Origin: Tissierella sp. P1 | GTDB lineage: Bacteria > Bacillota > Clostridia > Tissierellales > Tissierellaceae | Length of the DNA: 64,000 nucleotides | Reading direction: 5' to 3' | NCBI RefSeq assembly: GCF_002266425.1 | Contig: NZ_NPMN01000024.1 | Coordinates: 1-64,000 of the forward strand | Made by a program: the position numbers and the translations under genes | Notes under the pieces: model-generated | Told to the model about the DNA's origin: nothing | Database searches by the model: none | The model's input: the letters and a program-made list of their open reading frames with translations, nothing else | Part shown: in pieces, positions 36,238 through 44,888 of the stretch | How the letters are laid out: each line of letters begins with the position of its first letter | Position numbering within the stretch: position 1 is the first letter of the stretch

Positions 36238-37152
36238 TTAGATAATTCCAATGCCACCACTTGCCTGACCAGTTAGTGTAGATGCTATATCAATTCCAGC
36301 TGTAATTGCAGAAGAGAATACAAGCATCAAACGCATACCTGCTGTGACAGGGAAGCCAATACCACTAATTGAACCTGTGGCAATTGCTCCTACAGGGATA
36401 ACACCACTAAAGCTAGGAGAAAGTGTAACTGTTGCACCTGGAACTGGTGTAAAAGAGTTGCTTCCAGCTGGTGCAGAATATACTGTTGCAGAAACCGTAG
36501 CAGTAGAACCAATTAAACTCAAACCTAGAGTGACGTTAAAGGTAGCAGATAAGGAATCTAATGTTCCACTGCGAGGTACATTGAAGGCTAGGTCGCCTAT
36601 TAGTGTAATATCAATTGCACCACCCAGACCGGTTACACCTGTTACGTTGGAACCAAACCCCACGATACTACCTGTGTTCAATACTCCACCTAATACAGTT
36701 GTCAGCACTGCAGGTGTTACACCAGAAGCGAATGGGATAATAGCCCCGCCTCCCGCTACACCTGTTGCACCTGTCGCTCCTGTTGCACCTGTCGCACCTG
36801 TTGCTCCTGTTGCTCCTGTTGCGCCTGTCGCTCCTGTTGGACCTGTTGGACCTATCAGACCTGCTGCACCTGTTGCTCCTGTTGGACCTGTTGGACCTGT
36901 CGGACCTGTTGGACCTGTCGGACCTGTCGGACCTGTTACTCCTGTTCCTACTGGACCTGTTGGGCCTGTCGGACCTGTTGGACCTGTTGGACCTGTCGGA
37001 CCTGTTGGACACCTTAGAACACATTCGCATTCAAGCTTGCATTTATCATGATCTTTTCTACAACAATCATGATCTCTTCTACAGCAATCATGATCTCTTC
37101 TGCAAGGGTCACATTTTGATCCATACCAATTATTATAAGCTATATATGACAT
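36238..37152 (-). CDS. Collagen-like repeat spore-surface protein (BclA-like)
   Basis: This 304-residue protein has three parts. Residues 1-48 are Cys/Arg/His/Asp-rich with tandem CRRDHDC units. Residues about 50-135 are collagen-type triplets, mainly GPT then GAT. Residues about 136-304 form a hydrophobic, beta-rich C-terminal domain ([18 protein letters not shown]...), similar to the trimerising head of BclA-type exosporium glycoproteins. No classical signal peptide is present, as expected for a protein made in the mother cell. Thr in GPT triplets is a glycosylation site in BclA. The Cys-rich head may cross-link it to the spore coat. Placement on the spore surface is inferred from the family. 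Confidence 0.85.
   Translation of the reverse strand: MSYIAYNNWYGSKCDPCRRDHDCCRRDHDCCRKDHDKCKLECECVLRCPTGPTGPTGPTGPTGPTGPVGTGVTGPTGPTGPTGPTGPTGPTGATGAAGLIGPTGPTGATGATGATGATGATGATGATGATGVAGGGAIIPFASGVTPAVLTTVLGGVLNTGSIVGFGSNVTGVTGLGGAIDITLIGDLAFNVPRSGTLDSLSATFNVTLGLSLIGSTATVSATVYSAPAGSNSFTPVPGATVTLSPSFSGVIPVGAIATGSISGIGFPVTAGMRLMLVFSSAITAGIDIASTLTGQASGGIGII
36764..37016. repeat. Tandem 9-bp coding repeats (Gly-Pro/Ala-Thr triplets)
   Basis: Short-period repeats such as GGACCTGTT on the plus strand, encoding the collagen-like region. They are likely to vary in number between strains and to be compressed in assemblies. Confidence 0.8.
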
Positions 37153-37503
37153 ATTAAATCTCCTTTCTATATTTACAACTACAATGATTTTTTTACACTT
37201 TAATATAAAGTGTGTACAATCCAGTAAAAATAGAATTTCTATTCAGTATTTTATTTTATAACAGTTTATTAAATAATTTATCTCTATAATATAATATGAA
37301 ATACAATATAAAAGGTGTACGTTTTTTTATACAAGCACATGTTATAAAAGAAAGACTAAAAAAACCAATAACAGAGTTAACTAAACTCCATTATTGGTTT
37401 TAAAATTTTCTATTGTTATGTTATACAGATTAACTTTTTATATGATAATATAATTATCATTGAGCATAAATATCTAGGCAAAAAGATGCCGATATTAGGG
37501 TTT
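37153..37503. other. Intergenic region upstream of the collagen-like gene
   Basis: No gene seen. It holds the collagen-like gene's Shine-Dalgarno site, an inverted repeat ACACTTTA-ATA-TAAAGTGT (37195-37213), a terminator hairpin (37361-37401) for the HD-domain gene, and an ATGATAAT-ATA-ATTATCAT palindrome (37442-37460). A sporulation promoter is expected but I could not assign one. Confidence 0.5.
37361..37401 (-). terminator. Terminator after HD-domain gene
   Basis: AAAACCAATAA pairs with TTATTGGTTTT outside an inner GAGTT/AACTC stem, followed on the minus strand by a T-run (TTTTTTTAG). It lies about 100 bp past the HD-domain gene stop. Confidence 0.65.
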
Positions 37504-38079
37504 TTAAGAGCTTCTTCCACACAGCGATTCATATATTTCCTTAGCCTGACTCAGTTTGGGCAATAGTGGTTTATAGCGTTGTTCCGAGTGAGCTAACAAA
37601 TCTGCTTTCTGAAAACAAAAAAGGTATGATATAAGCTCATCTCCTACTAGATTAATAGATTCTTTCACACCTTCCACCGTGGGCAAAATTTGATAATCAT
37701 GATATTTAATAAGTTTACATACCTTATTTATAAAATCTTCCTCATATCCTAGTCTTGCTAAAATTAAGTTTGCAATTATTTCACTTACCTCCTCATGTCC
37801 TTTAAAACTATCAACATTATTAATAACAATTTTTTTATAAGGTTTACCTATATCATGTAAGAGTGCCGTTACCTTCAAAATCAAATCAGAATCTACTCTG
37901 TTTACAGTCTCTAATATATGATCGAATACATTATAAATATGAGCAGGAATATTCTGTTCACAGTCAACACAAATAATAAGTTCTGGAATGATTCTAAGAA
38001 TTTCATCTTTGTAATCCTTTATATCTTTGTTTGAACCAAGTATATAGTTTAATCTTTCTCTATCTACTGAATATGTCAT
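37504..38079 (-). CDS. HD-domain phosphohydrolase
   Basis: This 191-residue protein has metal-ligand motifs of the HD superfamily: HIYNVFDHILETV, the ALLHDIGKPYKK doublet, GHEEVSEIIA and a later KYHDYQILP. This matches small HD proteins related to the C-terminal domain of tRNA nucleotidyltransferases and (p)ppGpp or nucleotide phosphohydrolases. There is no nucleotidyltransferase domain. The substrate is unknown. Start MTYSVDRERL has a GGGGGAAA site upstream. It is monocistronic with its own terminator. Confidence 0.82.
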   Translation of the reverse strand: MTYSVDRERLNYILGSNKDIKDYKDEILRIIPELIICVDCEQNIPAHIYNVFDHILETVNRVDSDLILKVTALLHDIGKPYKKIVINNVDSFKGHEEVSEIIANLILARLGYEEDFINKVCKLIKYHDYQILPTVEGVKESINLVGDELISYLFCFQKADLLAHSEQRYKPLLPKLSQAKEIYESLCGRSS

Positions 38080-38370
38080 AATATTTCCCCCTTTAATAAA
38101 TGAATCAATATATTAAATATCCTTCTCTGCATTTAATAATATTAGCCTATATTATATAACCTAATAACCTAAATATATATTTTTTAAATTAAAATAAAAG
38201 TATAATTTTCATTTTTTAAGATTCCTTTAAAATGTAGACAGTTCATCTTATAAAATAGATTAACATATTTTTTAAACTTTTCATAGATAATGGGTATAAT
38301 AATATAAAGGGAGGCGAGATATGCAGGGTTTTATATTTTAAATCTAGTTTATTCAAAATAATTAAAAGGA

Positions 38371-39027
38371 GTGGGATGTATCGAAACTGATAGTGAAGAT
38401 TCAGACATTGATCATGACCCTACTATTTATCTAAGAGAAAATTTTAAATTATCTCATGAGTCTAACCCTTATACTAAAGAAATATTTATAGATATCTGCC
38501 AAGAGATAAATGGTGCAGAAATTATTATAGGTGAACTAAAGGGTCATTTTTTCAACTTATGTAAGCTTTATGATGATAAACAATTAAATAATATCATCTC
38601 TTTAATTCATCAATACGATGAAGAAACCTTTGATATTTGCAATAGTTTAATAAAAGAAACATCATGTTATAAAATGGGCTGCGAAAACATCTATCACCTA
38701 GATCGTTTTTTCATTTTTCCTCAGTATAGGGGTAGTGGAGTTGGACGGCATGTATTAGATACCTTTGAAAAAAATATAGATTTATTTATGGAGAATAATG
38801 TTAGATATATAGGACTTTTTCTTGACCCCATTACTGATAATTTAGAATATGATTCTATGGAATCAATGAGTAGAGAAGAAAGGGAAAAAGCCGTTAAGCA
38901 CTTGAAACTTTTCTATTCATCTTTAGGCTTTGTAGAGATGAAGACTAATCCAAATTATATGTATTTAGATTTAAATCACCTAAATCTATACAAACGAAAA
39001 CTTTCTTATGAAGTAATATATCAGTAA
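38371..39027 (+). CDS. GNAT-family acetyltransferase-like protein (start uncertain)
   Basis: This protein of about 218 residues has a C-terminal half carrying the acetyl-CoA-binding GNAT motif LDRFFIFPQYRGSGVGRHVLDTFE and a final FYSSLGFVEMKTNPNYMYLDL (beta5-alpha4 region). The N-terminal 90 residues are acidic and unassigned. The GTG at 38371 directly abuts AAAAGGA, too close for normal initiation. An ATG at 38376 is well placed but in another frame, so a small indel may hide the real start. The substrate is unknown. Confidence 0.72.
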   Translation: MGCIETDSEDSDIDHDPTIYLRENFKLSHESNPYTKEIFIDICQEINGAEIIIGELKGHFFNLCKLYDDKQLNNIISLIHQYDEETFDICNSLIKETSCYKMGCENIYHLDRFFIFPQYRGSGVGRHVLDTFEKNIDLFMENNVRYIGLFLDPITDNLEYDSMESMSREEREKAVKHLKLFYSSLGFVEMKTNPNYMYLDLNHLNLYKRKLSYEVIYQ

Positions 39028-39049
39028 AACCAGCCATTCTAGCTGGTTT
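39027..39049. terminator. Terminator after GNAT gene
   Basis: Perfect 8-bp stem AAACCAGC/GCTGGTTT immediately after the GNAT stop and 27 bp from the convergent rsgA end. It could serve both strands. Confidence 0.6.
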
Positions 39050-39075
39050 CACTTTTACATATCTCCTTTATTCTA

Positions 39076-40107
39076 TCATCTTTTCTTTGATAATTTTTCT
39101 TTCTTCCTAAGATTTAACTGTTCCTTTCTAGCGGCAAACCTAGCCTCCTTCTGGAGCTTTATATAATTATTCCATCTATCATAGGAAAGTTCACCGCTTA
39201 GTAGTGCTTTTTTAATAGCACATCCCGGCTCCTTACTATGACTACAGTCTTTAAATCTACATAATCTACTTAATTCTTCTATCTCTGAAAATGTAGTGTC
39301 TAATCCATCCTCAATATTCCAAAGTGCAAGCTCTCTCATACCAGGAGTATCGATAATCATAGTTCCGTTGCTTAACATAATCAATTGTCTATGAGTTGTA
39401 GTATGTCTTCCCTTGCTATCATCTTCCCTAATATCATTGACCTTCATAATATTCTCACCAGATAAGGCATTTACCAGAGAAGATTTACCTACACCCGAAG
39501 ATCCTAGAAACACTATAGTTTCTCTTGGTTTAAGATATTCCTTTAACTCTTCTATTCCTTCTCCTGTTACTGAACTAATATAGAAAATTGGTATTCCCAT
39601 AGCAATATTATCTACTTGTATACTATATTCTTCAATATCATCAACTAAATCTGATTTCGTCAAGATAACTGCTGGATTCGCTCCACTCTCCCATGCAATT
39701 GAAAGATATCTCTCAATTCGTTTTATATTAAAATCATGGTTTAAAGATGAAATTATAAATACATGGTCAAAATTCGCAGCGACCATTTGCTCCTTCTCAT
39801 AATGTGAATCATATCTGGAAAATTTACTTTTTCTATCTAATACATGATGGATTATATCCTCTCCATAAGGATTTTTTTTAACTAAAACAAAATCACCTAC
39901 AGCAGGATATATACTATATTTATCGTTATAGAATGTTGAACCCTTGAGCCTTGCTCTTTTTTCTATATTATCATACATTATTGTATACATCTCTTTGTGT
40001 ACTTCAGTTATTCTTGCTGGTACAAGATCATCTTTATCTCCATTAATTAATTCTATTTGGTTACTAAAATAATTTGTAAAACCATAGTTTTCAATACCTT
40101 TAATCAT
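39076..40107 (-). CDS. rsgA: Ribosome small subunit-dependent GTPase A
   Basis: RsgA is a circularly permuted GTPase that checks late maturation of the 30S ribosomal subunit. The 343-residue protein has an N-terminal OB-fold domain, then GTPase motifs in permuted order: TKSD (G4), FLGSSGVGKSSLVNAL (G1), a T-rich G2 loop (KGRHTTTHRQ) and DTPGMREL (G3). A zinc site CRFKDCSHSKEPGC follows, then a basic helical tail. GGAGG lies upstream of the ATG. It appears as a single-gene unit. Confidence 0.96.
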   Translation of the reverse strand: MIKGIENYGFTNYFSNQIELINGDKDDLVPARITEVHKEMYTIMYDNIEKRARLKGSTFYNDKYSIYPAVGDFVLVKKNPYGEDIIHHVLDRKSKFSRYDSHYEKEQMVAANFDHVFIISSLNHDFNIKRIERYLSIAWESGANPAVILTKSDLVDDIEEYSIQVDNIAMGIPIFYISSVTGEGIEELKEYLKPRETIVFLGSSGVGKSSLVNALSGENIMKVNDIREDDSKGRHTTTHRQLIMLSNGTMIIDTPGMRELALWNIEDGLDTTFSEIEELSRLCRFKDCSHSKEPGCAIKKALLSGELSYDRWNNYIKLQKEARFAARKEQLNLRKKEKLSKKR

Positions 40108-40210
40108 TTAATTCCTCCAATTTTATTAATTTTATACTTGTAACATTAAAGTTATATTCTTTTTCATAAAACATCACTCCTTTTAATTCCTTAAAAATGG
40201 GCATAAAAAT

Positions 40211-40244
40211 ACCGCAGACAAAACCATCCATGGATATCTACGGT
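40211..40244 (-). terminator. Terminator of orphan small transcript
   Basis: On the minus strand ACCGTAGA pairs with TCTGCGGT (one mismatch), with an inner CCAT/ATGG stem, followed by ATTTTTAT. It closes a unit that starts at the promoter 40436-40464. Confidence 0.65.
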
Positions 40245-40252
40245 AATATTAT

Positions 40253-40345
40253 TTAATTATTATTAGATTTAAGTAGATGTGAAGGGTTGATTTCTACGGC
40301 ACAAGGTAACTTTATTGCACAACAAAATAACATACCACTAATCAT
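40253..40345 (-). CDS. Candidate 30-residue small protein with CC motif
   Basis: This short open frame starts at ATG 40345, with AAGGA 6 nt upstream, and ends at 40253. The peptide begins MISGMLFCCAIKLPC and ends in an Asn-rich tail; it has three cysteines and a hydrophobic N-terminal half. It lies between a near-consensus sigma-A promoter and a terminator, so the region is transcribed as a unit of about 220 nt. Whether the product is the peptide or a non-coding RNA cannot be decided here. I recognise no family. Confidence 0.4.
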   Translation of the reverse strand: MISGMLFCCAIKLPCAVEINPSHLLKSNNN

Positions 40346-40435
40346 TAATTCCTTGGCCCATATTTGATTTTATTGAACAATCTCCATTATCAATTTTATC
40401 ATATCACATCGACTCCTTACTATTTACATATTTTA

Positions 40436-40464
40436 AGTATATATCTGCCAAATATTGTTGTCAA
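40436..40464 (-). promoter_or_regulatory. Consensus sigma-A promoter of orphan small transcript
   Basis: Minus-strand TTGACA-N17-TATACT, near-perfect -35 and -10 elements. No long gene lies downstream before the terminator at 40211-40244. Confidence 0.75.
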
Positions 40465-40706
40465 GACATATTTGAAATGATATCAAAGTTTTATTATCTT
40501 TATTTTCTCATTGTTTCTATCATCATTTTGAAATCCGTATTATTATAGATAAACATAATTATATCTGCATCACTTTTCCTTATAATATCATCATATATTA
40601 TTCTTCTATCTTGATTCCTTTAATATTATCAATATTAGGTTAACATAATATCTTAAGATGTTCTATTGAAAAATTCTAGAGTCTTATATTAATTAAACGA
40701 ACCTGC
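40465..40706. other. Gene-free AT-rich stretch upstream of the orphan unit
   Basis: This lies after the cwlD stop. It holds only a short minus-strand frame of about 35 codons ending at about 40500 with no start signal. No convincing gene, repeat or RNA was recognised. Confidence 0.4.
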
Positions 40707-41387
40707 CTAATTGTCTAAATTTAACTCAAAGTAATCTTCTAATCCATTTACTATAGAATCCACTATCTTATCTTGATAATCGTCAGTTAATAAAAGCTTT
40801 TCTTCGTTTTCATTAGATAAGAATCCACATTCAACTATTATAGCTGGCATTTTTGTTTGGTTTAATACGATTAGGTCTGGTCTATCTACTATTCCCTTAT
40901 TGTCAGCTCCGGTCTCCTCTAATAATTTATCTAATATGATTTGAGCTAATGAATCACTATTTGGGTCATTTATAGTACTTTCTCTATCAGGATAATACAA
41001 TACTTGAACTCCATTTACAGTATTATTATTTTCTATTGCATTACCATGGATACTAATAAATACTCTAGCTCTCTTCTTATTTGCAATATCTGCTCTAGTA
41101 TTATTATCAATAAATTCATCTGTTGCTCTAGTTAAAATAACTTTGTAACCCACTGACTTAAGTTTTTTATATAATTTCTTAGATATGTCTAGATTTATAT
41201 CTTTTTCATAACTATTGTTAAATCCAATAGTCCCAGAATCTTTTCCACCATGTCCCGGATCTATAACTATAACTTTCTTCGATGATATAAAGTCCTTCCT
41301 AAAAAAGGATAATCCTCTAAATGCAAAAAAAATAATAAATATTAATAATATTAATAGAAAAATAGCTCTAATCCTTCTAAGTATCAT
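40707..41387 (-). CDS. cwlD: N-acetylmuramoyl-L-alanine amidase CwlD
   Basis: This zinc amidase (Amidase_3 family) releases peptide side chains from spore-cortex peptidoglycan so that muramic delta-lactam can form. The 226-residue protein has an N-terminal membrane anchor (residues about 5-27), then KVIVIDPGHGGKDSGTIG with the first Zn His, a Glu in NNSYEKDINLDISKKL, the second Zn His in RVFISIHGNAI, and the catalytic Glu in PAIIVECGFLSNENEE. Length and anchor match CwlD. GGAGGAG precedes the ATG. Presence implies endospore formation. Confidence 0.9.
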   Translation of the reverse strand: MILRRIRAIFLLILLIFIIFFAFRGLSFFRKDFISSKKVIVIDPGHGGKDSGTIGFNNSYEKDINLDISKKLYKKLKSVGYKVILTRATDEFIDNNTRADIANKKRARVFISIHGNAIENNNTVNGVQVLYYPDRESTINDPNSDSLAQIILDKLLEETGADNKGIVDRPDLIVLNQTKMPAIIVECGFLSNENEEKLLLTDDYQDKIVDSIVNGLEDYFELNLDN

Positions 41388-41692
41388 CTGTCTCCTCCAT
41401 ATATGCTTATATTTTTAAGTTGAAAATACCCCTTACCATATTATAACGAAAGAAAATAAAAAAAGACTGCGACTTAAAGTAACAGTCTCTGAACATATTA
41501 AAAATAATTTAAAGTTCTCCTAATAATAGATTATCACTTCTCCATCAAATGCTTCATCTTTATAACAAAAAATTTTATTTTTTAAGAATTGATATAAAAT
41601 TTTTATTACATTACAGTTTACAAAAGAGGACATGAAAAGCGAGGAATAAAATTTGTAATTCAGATATGATATTCACAAGGAGGTACACACAA
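41388..41692. other. Intergenic region between cwlD and the transporter cassette
   Basis: No gene seen. A hairpin AAAGACTG...CAGTCTCT (about 41462-41492) lies between the divergent genes, and AAGGAGG (about 41679) is the ribosome-binding site of the AraC-type gene. It may be the left border of the acquired cassette. Confidence 0.4.
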
Positions 41693-42565
41693 ATGGAATG
41701 GCTGAACAATTTAAGCAATGCCATAGAGTATATAGAAAATAATTTGGATAAAGAAATATCCTATGAAGAAGCAGCCAGTATCGCTTGCTGTTCAACCTAT
41801 TATTTTCAGCGTATGTTTTCTTACGTTGCGGGTATTCCCTTATCAAATTATATTCGTCGCCGTAGAATGACTCAGGCGGCTTTTGAATTACAGCAGACAG
41901 ATAAAAAGGTTATAGACATTGCCCTTAAATACGGGTATACGTCTCCCACCTCTTTTAACCGGGCATTTCAGAATGTTCATGGCATTGCCCCAGCTGCTGC
42001 TAGAAATATGGGAATCACATTAAATGCGTACCCGCCAATTAAATTTTCAGTTAAAGTTACGGGAGGAAGTGCTATGTCATATTACATTGCAGAAAAAGAA
42101 GCTATGCGTATCGTTGGTATTCGTACCCCATTAGTTGAGGATATGGAGGAAAATCAGAAGTCTGTTCCTGTCTTTTGGAACAATACATTACAGGGACAAC
42201 AATTTTCCCCAATATGCCAGCTTTCCAATCAAGAGCCGCAAGGAATATTAGGTGTCAGCATTTATCAAAGTCCAAAAGATATTTTCTACTACATTGCTGC
42301 GGCTACTGACAAACCTATACCAACAGGCATGTACGGGTATGAAATACCTGCCGCCACATGGGTAGTCTTTGAAAATGACGGACGTTTCAAAGAAAATGTG
42401 CAAAGTGTTTTTCAGCGTTTTTATATAGAGTGGCTGCCGTTTTCTGGTTACGAATATGCAGGGCTTCCGGACATTGAGGTATACCCTATTTATGAGAAAA
42501 AAACATTAAACGGTCATTCCGAAGTATGGATTGCCGTAAAAAAGAAAAGGAGAGTTGATTTATGA
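41693..42565 (+). CDS. AraC-family regulator with GyrI-like effector domain
   Basis: This 290-residue regulator has two AraC-type helix-turn-helix motifs in residues about 5-105 ([46 protein letters not shown]). Residues about 130-290 form a GyrI/BmrR-like small-molecule-binding domain. ATG at 41693 has AAGGAGG upstream. It overlaps the following stand-alone GyrI-like gene by 4 bp and probably controls the transporter genes behind it in response to a drug or amphipathic ligand. Base composition is visibly richer in G+C than its neighbours, suggesting acquisition by transfer. Confidence 0.9.
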   Translation: MEWLNNLSNAIEYIENNLDKEISYEEAASIACCSTYYFQRMFSYVAGIPLSNYIRRRRMTQAAFELQQTDKKVIDIALKYGYTSPTSFNRAFQNVHGIAPAAARNMGITLNAYPPIKFSVKVTGGSAMSYYIAEKEAMRIVGIRTPLVEDMEENQKSVPVFWNNTLQGQQFSPICQLSNQEPQGILGVSIYQSPKDIFYYIAAATDKPIPTGMYGYEIPAATWVVFENDGRFKENVQSVFQRFYIEWLPFSGYEYAGLPDIEVYPIYEKKTLNGHSEVWIAVKKKRRVDL

Positions 42566-43017
42566 ACTATCAAATCGAAATCAGAGATATTGAACCTATG
42601 AGAATAGCTTATATGAAATACAATGGAATGGCCACCGAAGCTAACAAGGTTTTCCCAAATGTTTTCAAGTCAATCCGTGGTAAAACCAGCGGCGCACCGT
42701 TTTTTAATTACTTATCCATGAACCCGGAAACCAAAGTGGGGAATATGGAATTATGCGTACCAACTGAAGAAACTCCAAATGGAAACGGGATTGAAGTAAA
42801 AGAAATGCCACGGATAAAGGCAGTATGCGTTACTCATATTGGATCTTATGAAACACTTTTTAATGCCTATAACGCCATTGATAAATATGCGGCTGATAAG
42901 AGACTCGTACTAATCCCCCCTTTTCGGGAGGTCTTTATCAAAGGACCAGGAATGCTCTTAAAAGGTAATTCCGATAAATACATTACGGAAATCCACTTCC
43001 CGATTAAGGAGGAATAA
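42562..43017 (+). CDS. GyrI-like small-molecule-binding protein
   Basis: This 151-residue single-domain GyrI/SOUL-type effector-binding protein shows [15 protein letters not shown] at the start, the conserved ELCVPTEE region and [15 protein letters not shown], typical of the family that binds amphipathic compounds and can act as hydrolase or sensor. It is coupled to the AraC-type gene by a 4-bp overlap and to the ABC ATPase by a 2-bp gap. Its role in the cassette, ligand binding or degradation, is inferred. Confidence 0.85.
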   Translation: MNYQIEIRDIEPMRIAYMKYNGMATEANKVFPNVFKSIRGKTSGAPFFNYLSMNPETKVGNMELCVPTEETPNGNGIEVKEMPRIKAVCVTHIGSYETLFNAYNAIDKYAADKRLVLIPPFREVFIKGPGMLLKGNSDKYITEIHFPIKEE

Positions 43018-43019
43018 CC

Positions 43020-43940
43020 ATGTATGCCATTCAAGCAAAAAACATAGATAAGCGGTATAAGAATGGGGTACAGGCATTAAGACATCTCAACTTATCTGTA
43101 AAGACGGGCGAAATTTTTTCCCTGTTAGGGCAAAATGGTGCAGGAAAATCTACGCTTATCCGCATATTAACCACTTACTTAAAACCTACTTCTGGAACAA
43201 TTATGATGTTAGGGAAAGACATTTTTAGGGAAGCGGCGGCTATCCGTTCAGAAATCGCTTGTGTTGCACAGCAGACCTCTATTGATACGCATTTATCTTT
43301 AGTGGAAAATATGATGTTTCAAAGCCGACTATACAGAATTCCGAAAACAGAAGCAAAAAAGCGCATGGAAACCCTTATTTCTGATTTCGGCTTAAAACAG
43401 TATATGGAATATCCTGTATCTTCCTATTCCGGCGGTATCAAAAGGCGGCTTGATATTGCGCTTAATATGATGTCAAAACCAAAAATCTTGTTTTTAGACG
43501 AGCCTACTGTTGGAATGGATATTCAGTCCCGTATGGCTATGTGGGAAATGATGAAGAAAATCCGTGATGATTTCGGGACAACCATTTTTCTGACAACGCA
43601 TTATTTGGAGGAAGCAGACAGTTTAAGTGATACTGTCTGCATTATGAAAGACGGAAAGGAAGTAATACAGGGAACTCCATTTGAATTAAGGACATATATC
43701 AGACAAGATACCTTGCAAATTAGGTTTATAACCAATGCAGAAGCAAAAGAATATGTCACCCATATTGCAGAACATTGCTCCTTGAAAGAAGTGCGTTTAC
43801 AGAATGATACCATTATCATCAATACAAAGGATAGCCATGCTGACTTAGAAAAGATAAACCTTTTTTTAATAGAGAGCCATATCCCTATAATGGGATTCAA
43901 ATATCGCAGCCTACTTTGGAAGATGTATTCTTACGCTTAA
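43020..43940 (+). CDS. ABC-2 type transporter ATPase (DrrA-like)
   Basis: This is the ATP-binding subunit of a drug-type exporter, 306 residues: Walker A LLGQNGAGKSTLI, Q loop CVAQQTSIDTHLS, signature SYSGGIKRRLDIALNMM, Walker B ILFLDEPTVGMD, H loop FLTTHYLEEAD. A C-terminal extension of about 90 residues is typical of DrrA/NodI-like ATPases. It pairs with the permease 28 bp downstream. Confidence 0.93.
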   Translation: MYAIQAKNIDKRYKNGVQALRHLNLSVKTGEIFSLLGQNGAGKSTLIRILTTYLKPTSGTIMMLGKDIFREAAAIRSEIACVAQQTSIDTHLSLVENMMFQSRLYRIPKTEAKKRMETLISDFGLKQYMEYPVSSYSGGIKRRLDIALNMMSKPKILFLDEPTVGMDIQSRMAMWEMMKKIRDDFGTTIFLTTHYLEEADSLSDTVCIMKDGKEVIQGTPFELRTYIRQDTLQIRFITNAEAKEYVTHIAEHCSLKEVRLQNDTIIINTKDSHADLEKINLFLIESHIPIMGFKYRSLLWKMYSYA

Positions 43941-43968
43941 CTGCAAAGAATGAATAGGGGGAATGTGA

Positions 43969-44724
43969 ATGAGTGTTTTTACAATTTTACAGAGAAATAT
44001 CAAATGGCGTTTTTATAATGCTTTTACAATCGTTACTACCATTTTACAGCCCATACTTTGGTTAATCCTTTATAGCGCGGTTGCAGGACAAACTATGAGG
44101 AATACAGGGATTGAAAACTACACCGCTTTCATTTTGCCTGGTTTGGTCATATTAGTTAGCTTTTCCACTTGCAGCAGCAGCGGAATTATGAATTACATGA
44201 TGAAATCAGAGGGAAGTTTTTACCGAGTGTTAATCGCTCCTGTCCGAAGAAGCTCTATCGTATTAGGACAACTTTTAGAAGCTGTTTTATGTACGTTTCT
44301 TGAAGTAGGAATAATGAGTATTGTCAGCCTTTTATTCTCTGTTAAAGTCGCTACTGGCTTAACAGGAATACTATTTATTCTTTTATTAGTATTTCTAACA
44401 GCGTTCTTTATGGCGGGTCTATCGTATACAATTAGCCTTATTCTTCCCAATGAAGTTGTATATGAAACCGTTATGAACGCAATCGTATTACCCATATTCT
44501 TTCTTAGTACGGCTTTGTTTCCCGTTAATGAAATAAAAGGCATTTTTGCTATTGCAATCAAACTTAACCCTTTTACCCATATAATTGACGCGTTACGTTC
44601 TCTAATTCTGTACGGAAATATTGAGCCTGCAAGAATATTCTATATACTTCTCCTATTTGCCATTATGTGTGGCATCAGCTTTCTATGGGCATTACACAGA
44701 CTTAAAAGAGAAACCAGTTTATAG
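43969..44724 (+). CDS. ABC-2 type transporter permease (DrrB-like)
   Basis: This is the membrane subunit of the exporter, 251 residues with six membrane segments, an N-terminal QRNIKWRFYNAFTIVTTILQPILW stretch and a central SEGSFYRVLIAPVRRSSIVLGQ loop typical of ABC-2 permeases. GGGGG precedes the ATG. It is the last gene of the cassette. The reading frame after its stop continues directly into a peptidase fragment, marking a recombination joint. Cargo is unknown; drug or peptide export fits the GyrI-type regulators. Confidence 0.9.
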   Translation: MSVFTILQRNIKWRFYNAFTIVTTILQPILWLILYSAVAGQTMRNTGIENYTAFILPGLVILVSFSTCSSSGIMNYMMKSEGSFYRVLIAPVRRSSIVLGQLLEAVLCTFLEVGIMSIVSLLFSVKVATGLTGILFILLLVFLTAFFMAGLSYTISLILPNEVVYETVMNAIVLPIFFLSTALFPVNEIKGIFAIAIKLNPFTHIIDALRSLILYGNIEPARIFYILLLFAIMCGISFLWALHRLKRETSL

Positions 44725-44829
44725 AAAATCGCATATGGTAAAACAGTAATTATTGATTATGGTAATGGCTTAGCCACGTCATATGCTCACTGTTCTGAAC
44801 TCCTTGTTAAAGATAGTAGGAAAAGATAA
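44725..44829 (+). pseudogene. Fragment of M23-family (LytM) peptidase
   Basis: In frame behind the permease stop, 34 codons encode KTVIIDYGNGLATSYAHCSELLVKD, the conserved core of an M23 endopeptidase around its Y-A-H-C motif. The frame ends shortly after at TAA 44827-44829. The N-terminal part and the HLHFE motif are missing, and no start codon is evident. It looks like the remains of a peptidase gene cut by the arrival of the transporter cassette or by later deletion. Family assignment is good; function is lost. Confidence 0.7.
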
Positions 44830-44849
44830 CTCTATTATATCTTTTCCCT
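44818..44849. terminator. Terminator behind the M23 fragment
   Basis: AGGAAAAGATA pairs with TATCTTTTCCCT around ACTCTATTA, overlapping the fragment's stop. It would serve the plus-strand cassette and perhaps the convergent repair gene at 44889. Confidence 0.55.
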
Positions 44850-44888
44850 ATTTATTGAATCAGTATTTTGAGAATAGTTTATTTCAAA

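Noticed and set aside
36764..37016. Tandem repeats resembling a CRISPR array or satellite
   Set aside because: The period is 9 bp with no spacers, and it encodes collagen triplets in a good open frame. Open frames on the other strand over this stretch are by-products of the repeat.
37442..37460. ATGATAAT-ATA-ATTATCAT palindrome resembling a Fur box
   Set aside because: Spacing is 3 instead of 1 and no gene start lies next to it on either strand; chance in AT-rich DNA is likely.
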